A DNA stretch of 9,697 nt. Origin: Lachnospiraceae bacterium (GTDB taxonomy: Bacteria; Bacillota; Clostridia; Lachnospirales; Lachnospiraceae). Position 1 is the stretch's first letter. Each line of letters starts with the position of its first letter. The notes beneath the pieces were generated by a model, which ran no database searches, was not told the origin of the DNA, and saw only the letters and a program-made list of their open reading frames with translations. Position numbers and translations under genes: made by a program. The DNA is taken from NCBI GenBank assembly GCA_003520205.1, contig DOVG01000192.1:4047-13743 (forward strand). Direction: 5' to 3'. Shown one piece after another: positions 7,302 through 9,697 of this stretch.

Positions 7302-7802
7302 TTAGATAGAAAGAGTTATATCTCTTTCTGCCGGCTCATACTGTCTATACTTAACTCCGGTCATATCAAACATTTTCTTTGATGCAATAGTGCTGTCCGT
7401 TGATGCATACTTATCAGATATATAAACCACCTCTTTGATTCCACTCTGAATAATAGCCTTTGCACATTCATTACATGGGAAAAGCGTAACATATACTCTT
7501 GCCCCTTTCATGGAACCAGTTCCACGATAATTAAGTATTGCGTTTAATTCAGCATGACATACAAAGATATACTTTGTATCAAGAGCTGCACCATCTCTTG
7601 CCCATGGCATATCATCATCATCGCACCCTTCCGGCATGCCATTATATCCCACAGACAGAATTCTGTTATCCTCACCCACTATACAGGCCCCCACCTGTGT
7701 GTTCGGATCTTTGCTTCGATAAGCTGACAGCTGAGCTATCCCCATAAAATACTGATCCCAGCTGATATAGTCCGTTCTCTTGTAACCTATCTGTTTTTGC
7801 AT
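7302..7802 (-). CDS. comEB: dCMP deaminase (ComEB-type cytidine/deoxycytidylate deaminase)
   Basis: A zinc-dependent deaminase of 166 residues, predicted to convert dCMP to dUMP and so feed thymidylate synthesis in the cytosol. The zinc site is HAELNAIL (83-90: His83 ligand, Glu85 proton shuttle) and PCNECAK (109-115: Cys110 and Cys113). SKDPNTQVGACIV (30-42) and GYNGMPEGCDDDDMPWAR (52-69) are characteristic of dCMP deaminases rather than of tRNA-adenosine or free-base deaminases. The ATG at 7802 is preceded by GAGGGGGAAGGAA, a strong ribosome binding site. It lies 95 bases after the tRNA-Lys gene with no convincing terminator between, so it may be read from the tRNA promoters as well as from a weak local promoter. 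The symbol comEB follows the Bacillus name; it does not imply a role in competence. Confidence 0.92.
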   Translation of the reverse strand: MQKQIGYKRTDYISWDQYFMGIAQLSAYRSKDPNTQVGACIVGEDNRILSVGYNGMPEGCDDDDMPWARDGAALDTKYIFVCHAELNAILNYRGTGSMKGARVYVTLFPCNECAKAIIQSGIKEVVYISDKYASTDSTIASKKMFDMTGVKYRQYEPAERDITLSI

Positions 7803-7823
7803 TTCCTTCCCCCTCTCGTATTA

Positions 7824-7832
7824 ATACTATCA
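7824..7832 (-). promoter_or_regulatory. Weak candidate extended -10 promoter for the dCMP deaminase gene
   Basis: TGA-TAGTAT (7832-7824) is an extended -10 element about 22 bases before the start codon. The -35 region (TTCTTA, 7852-7847) matches the consensus poorly. Transcription through from the tRNA-Lys promoters is an equally good explanation for expression of the gene. Confidence 0.3.
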
Positions 7833-7897
7833 CAGATTTTTCCACATAAGAAAAGGCCAAAAACCTTGCCTACACAAAGTCCTCAGCCCTCCTGGAG

Positions 7898-7970
7898 TGG
7901 GCCGCCGGGGGCTCGAACCCCGCACACCCTGATTAAGAGTCAGGTGCTCTACCAAATGAGCTAGCGGCCC
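7898..7970 (-). tRNA. tRNA-Lys (anticodon CUU), no encoded CCA
   Basis: A full cloverleaf of 73 bases on the minus strand. The acceptor stem GGGCCGC/GCGGCCC is a perfect 7 bp, the D stem is GCTC/GAGC, the anticodon stem is CCTGA/TCAGG with loop CTCTTAA, the variable loop is GTGTG, and the T stem is CGGGG/CCCCG with loop TTCGAGC. The discriminator is A. The anticodon CUU reads AAG (lysine). The bases after the discriminator are CTC, so CCA must be added after 3' trimming, which is the usual job of RNase Z. U36, A37 and A38 make it a predicted t6A substrate for the Tsa proteins encoded just downstream. Two promoters lie upstream. Confidence 0.97.
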
Positions 7971-8006
7971 GTAACATATACGGCGTACCTTTCAAAGTAC
8001 CAAGTT

Positions 8007-8035
8007 AGTATATATCAAAGATTGTGATTTTGCAA
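8007..8035 (-). promoter_or_regulatory. Proximal promoter of tRNA-Lys
   Basis: A -35 TTGCAA (8035-8030), a 17-base spacer and -10 TATACT (8012-8007), preceded by an A-run. Predicted transcription starts about 30 bases before the mature tRNA 5' end, leaving a short leader for RNase P to remove. Confidence 0.65.
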
Positions 8036-8049
8036 CTTTTTTTTCACAG

Positions 8050-8077
8050 ATTATATAAAATTGGGAAAATGGTACAA
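8050..8077 (-). promoter_or_regulatory. Distal promoter of tRNA-Lys
   Basis: A perfect -10 TATAAT (8055-8050) lies 16 bases after a weak -35 TTGTAC (8077-8072). With the promoter at 8007-8035 it would form a tandem pair, common for stable RNA genes. The rest of the gap between larB and the tRNA (7971-8152) is AT-rich, and I see nothing else in it. Confidence 0.5.
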
Positions 8078-8152
8078 AATATGCTATTTTTTTCGACATT
8101 TTTTTCATCTTTATACCATTGAAATATCGAATTTCTGCGATTTATTTGACTT

Positions 8153-8842
8153 TTATGCCGACTCGTTTCCTGATGCCAATCGATAAATCTGTGTTGCTAC
8201 ATACCCGGCTCCATAACCATTATCTATATTTACCACTGTAATACCATTCGCACAGGAATTAATCATGGTAAGAAGTGCTGACATACCTCCAAATGAAGCT
8301 CCATATCCGATAGATGTGGGAACCGCAATTACAGGATTTCTAACCAGTCCTCCTATCACACTCGCAAGCGCTCCTTCCATTCCGGCAACTGCTATAACAC
8401 AGCAGGCGTCCTGCAGAATACTCTGTTTAGAAAGAACTCTGTGTATGCCACTTACTCCTACGTCATAGATTCTCTCTACTCTCGCGCCAAAATATTCAGC
8501 TGTCTGTGCTGCTTCTTCGGCAACCGGAATATCTGCTGTTCCTCCGGTACATACTGCGATAAATGTACCATCATCTTTCTTTTTATGATTATCCGCTGAT
8601 ACTACTTTTAGTATTCTGGATACTTCATCATACTCTGCTTCAGGAATAGACTTTTTTACTACTTCATACTGACTGATGCTTGCTCTGGTTCCAAACACTT
8701 TGCCATCCTTTTCAAGAAGCTTCTTATATATTCCAACCAGATACTCATCCTTTTTTCCTTCGCAAAATACAACTTCGGGAAAGCCTGTACGGCTTTCCCG
8801 AGTTGTATCGAGTTCTTCATATTTAAAATCACTATGTCCCAT
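8153..8842 (-). CDS. larB: LarB, pyridinium-3,5-biscarboxylic acid mononucleotide synthase
   Basis: First enzyme of nickel-pincer nucleotide (NPN) cofactor synthesis: it carboxylates and hydrolyses nicotinic acid adenine dinucleotide to give P2CMN, which LarE and LarC then sulphurate and load with nickel for LarA-type racemases. The C-terminal PurE-like domain shows CTGGTADIPVAEEAA (98-112), YDVGVSGIHR (126-135), VAGMEGALASVIGGLV (152-167), VPTSIGYG (174-181) and SCANG (196-200), with Cys197 as the likely catalytic cysteine. The N-terminal part has RESRTGFPEVVFCEGK (15-30). At 229 residues it lacks roughly 20 N-terminal residues of typical LarB. A TGA directly before the ATG in the same frame and a clear AGGAG site at 7 bases fix the start at 8842. 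It follows the TSCPD gene by 38 bases. No larC, larE or larA is in the window. Confidence 0.9.
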   Translation of the reverse strand: MGHSDFKYEELDTTRESRTGFPEVVFCEGKKDEYLVGIYKKLLEKDGKVFGTRASISQYEVVKKSIPEAEYDEVSRILKVVSADNHKKKDDGTFIAVCTGGTADIPVAEEAAQTAEYFGARVERIYDVGVSGIHRVLSKQSILQDACCVIAVAGMEGALASVIGGLVRNPVIAVPTSIGYGASFGGMSALLTMINSCANGITVVNIDNGYGAGYVATQIYRLASGNESA

Positions 8843-8880
8843 TCATGAACTCCTATTAAATTCAAGTATAATCCCAGACA

Positions 8881-9129
8881 TTAAACAGCTTCATCTATCG
8901 CTTTCGCAAACTGATCTGCGCAGGACGTTCCTCTCATACCACATTTATTACCACGTAATATGTCTGCTACATAAGTTGCACTCTGTCCTTCTACAAGCTT
9001 TCCAATAGCTTTAAGATTTCCATTACAGCCACCTACGAAGCTTACATTATGGAGTTTATTATCTTCATCAAGATCAAAGTCGATCTTTACAGAACATACT
9101 CCTTTAGGTGAAAATGTTATATGTTTCAT
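8881..9129 (-). CDS. TSCPD-domain protein with four conserved cysteines (TIGR03905 type)
   Basis: A small soluble protein of 82 residues of unknown function. It has four cysteines: Cys12 (GVCSV), Cys35 (GGCNGN), Cys63 (NKCG) and Cys70 (TSCAD). They are arranged as in the stand-alone TSCPD family, a relative of the C-terminal domain of adenosylcobalamin-dependent ribonucleotide reductases. The spacing suggests metal binding, probably zinc or possibly an iron-sulphur centre; this is inference. The family motif TSCPD reads TSCAD here. The ATG at 9129 has an excellent AAGGAG site at 6 bases. It sits 21 bases after the small membrane protein gene and 38 bases before larB, so the three genes are probably one transcript. 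Whether it is functionally linked to LarB, for instance by handling metal, is not known. Confidence 0.85.
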   Translation of the reverse strand: MKHITFSPKGVCSVKIDFDLDEDNKLHNVSFVGGCNGNLKAIGKLVEGQSATYVADILRGNKCGMRGTSCADQFAKAIDEAV

Positions 9130-9150
9130 ATTATCTCCTTAAATCATCTG

Positions 9151-9336
9151 TCAGTTATGGTCTTTACCAAACTTTATTCTGACAATAATAGCTGCAATAA
9201 GAATAACTGCACATATCGCTATCAAAACAATGTCTGATACCTTAAATCCACTTTTAGAAGACGCACATACTGCGACTCTATAAAGCATAAATATACCAGA
9301 AATTACAGCCACTATTCCTGTGATATTTTTTACCAT
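9151..9336 (-). CDS. Small two-helix membrane protein, unknown function
   Basis: A 61-residue protein with two predicted transmembrane helices, about residues 5-24 and 34-53. They are joined by a short polar Ser/Lys loop (SSKSGFK, 26-32), and the protein ends in a basic tail (RIKFGKDHN). No family is recognised. The case for a real gene is an AGGAGG ribosome binding site (9352-9347) 10 bases before the ATG at 9336, a good promoter about 120 bases upstream, and tight spacing to the TSCPD gene. It is the first gene of the predicted three-gene transcript with larB. Possible roles, such as a membrane partner of the downstream proteins, are speculation. Confidence 0.7.
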   Translation of the reverse strand: MVKNITGIVAVISGIFMLYRVAVCASSKSGFKVSDIVLIAICAVILIAAIIVRIKFGKDHN

Positions 9337-9411
9337 ACTATTACACCCTCCTACACAGTAAATATCTTTATTACTTCCCCTAAATATCTACTTTGCCCAT
9401 ACCTTCGCTGT

Positions 9412-9436
9412 TTTAGGAATTCCCCAATTTCCTAAA
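9412..9436 (-). other. Hairpin in the mRNA leader of the small membrane protein operon
   Basis: TTTAGGAA (9436-9429) pairs perfectly with TTCCTAAA (9419-9412) around a 9-base loop containing GGGG. It lies about 10-20 bases after the predicted transcription start and 75 bases before the first gene, in a leader of roughly 110 bases. No U-run follows, so it is not a terminator. It could protect the 5' end of the mRNA or be part of a regulatory leader. Confidence 0.45.
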
Positions 9437-9454
9437 CCTCACTATGTATCAAGT

Positions 9455-9484
9455 ATTGTATCATTTATACAACAATGATTCAAT
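9455..9484 (-). promoter_or_regulatory. Promoter with overlapping palindromic operator, driving the membrane protein-TSCPD-larB operon
   Basis: A -35 TTGAAT (9483-9478), a 17-base spacer and -10 TACAAT (9460-9455) with extended -10 TGA. The two promoter boxes are the ends of an 11-base inverted repeat with one mismatch: ATTGAATCATT (9484-9474) and AATGATACAAT (9465-9455). A second perfect repeat TTGTAT/ATACAA (9472-9467, 9461-9456) overlaps it, and TGATACA recurs 12 bases downstream (9451-9445). A dimeric regulator bound here would block RNA polymerase. Confidence 0.6.
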
Positions 9485-9561
9485 AATAAGTGCAAATTTA
9501 CCAAAAATTATCACATTTTTTTGTTTAAGTATTTTTCTATATATTTTTATTTTATGACTTA

Positions 9562-9688
9562 GGTGTCAAAAGTACCTTTTAACACCATATGACATACTGA
9601 TTGCTCCATTTCTTACGAAATTCTCGCAATCCTAGAAACACTCAGAAACCGCTAGTTTTCTACGAAAACTGCTATTTCCTCGTGTTTC
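9562..9688. repeat. Chain of three hairpins, possible mobile-element end, dispersed repeat or structured RNA
   Basis: Three inverted repeats stand in a row (minus-strand reading). The first is a long imperfect hairpin with stem GAAACAC/GTGTTTC (9688-9682, 9641-9635), about five inner pairs, and the tip AGTTTTC-GTA-GAAAACT (9670-9654). The second is GATTGC/GCAATC (9631-9626, 9604-9599) enclosing ATTTC-GTAA-GAAAT (9621-9608), with a purine internal loop GAGA/GGA and a GNRA-type tetraloop. The third is GGTGTTAAAAG-GTA-CTTTTGACACC (9586-9562), with 10 Watson-Crick pairs and one wobble. No T-run follows, and short frames are broken by stops. A direct repeat TATGAC flanks the third hairpin on the plus strand. 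It could be the end of a mobile element lying mostly outside the window, a dispersed repeat or a non-coding RNA. Confidence 0.45.
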
Positions 9689-9697
9689 AGCGTGTCA

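Noticed and set aside
7672..7860. Minus-strand 62-codon frame overlapping the start of the dCMP deaminase gene
   Set aside because: It overlaps the deaminase start region in another frame and has no family resemblance; the deaminase frame is certain from its zinc motifs.
8121..8135. GAAAT-N5-ATTTC repeat after larB as a terminator
   Set aside because: The stem is only five A/T-rich base pairs and no proper U-tract follows on the minus strand.
9380..9400. Six-codon frame (MGKVDI) in the leader of the small membrane protein operon as a regulatory leader peptide
   Set aside because: It has no well-spaced ribosome binding site, no run of regulatory codons and no attenuator hairpin after it.
9652..9696. 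Minus-strand frame at the right edge reading DTLKHEEIAVFVEN then stop, as the 3' end of a gene outside the window
   Set aside because: Fourteen codons are too few to judge, and they lie inside the long imperfect hairpin, so the frame may be accidental. Sequence beyond 9697 would settle it.

Overview
The window looks like a piece of a Firmicutes chromosome, most likely Clostridia and probably Lachnospiraceae. This is inferred from AT-rich DNA, strong GGAGG-type ribosome binding sites, TTGACA/TATAAT-type promoters, an archaeal/eukaryal-type prolyl-tRNA synthetase, a stand-alone four-cysteine TSCPD protein and the MEP isoprenoid pathway. Genus is not determined. Every supported gene lies on the minus strand, so transcription runs from high to low coordinates; the regions below follow that order.

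Right edge (9337-9697): no convincing gene. It holds a chain of three hairpins (9562-9688), a very AT-rich stretch, a promoter whose -35 and -10 are the two arms of an 11-bp inverted repeat, and a leader hairpin. This promoter should drive a small two-helix membrane protein, a four-cysteine TSCPD protein and larB (nickel-pincer cofactor synthesis, with a short N-terminus). Next come two tandem promoters, a CCA-less tRNA-Lys(CUU), a dCMP deaminase and tsaE, closed by a strong bidirectional terminator (6728-6765).

A new promoter then starts a tight five-gene operon: tsaB, rimI, rnz (RNase Z), tsaD and ispD. A GC-rich hairpin insert separates rimI from rnz. Two separately promoted genes follow: a secreted DUF885 lipoprotein with HExxxGH and EGWA metallopeptidase motifs, and proS, which is cut by the window's left edge.

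The theme is translation and tRNA maturation. TsaB, TsaD and TsaE are three of the four bacterial proteins for t6A37; TsaC is not here. RNase Z trims tRNA 3' ends, particularly in CCA-less precursors. RimI acetylates ribosomal protein S18, and ProRS charges tRNA-Pro. The local tRNA-Lys has U36-A37-A38 and no encoded CCA, so it is a predicted substrate of both the t6A enzymes and RNase Z. The core is ordinary housekeeping DNA. The less explained parts are the hairpin chain and palindromic promoter at the right edge, the hairpin insert before rnz, and the N-terminally short LarB without LarC or LarE nearby.
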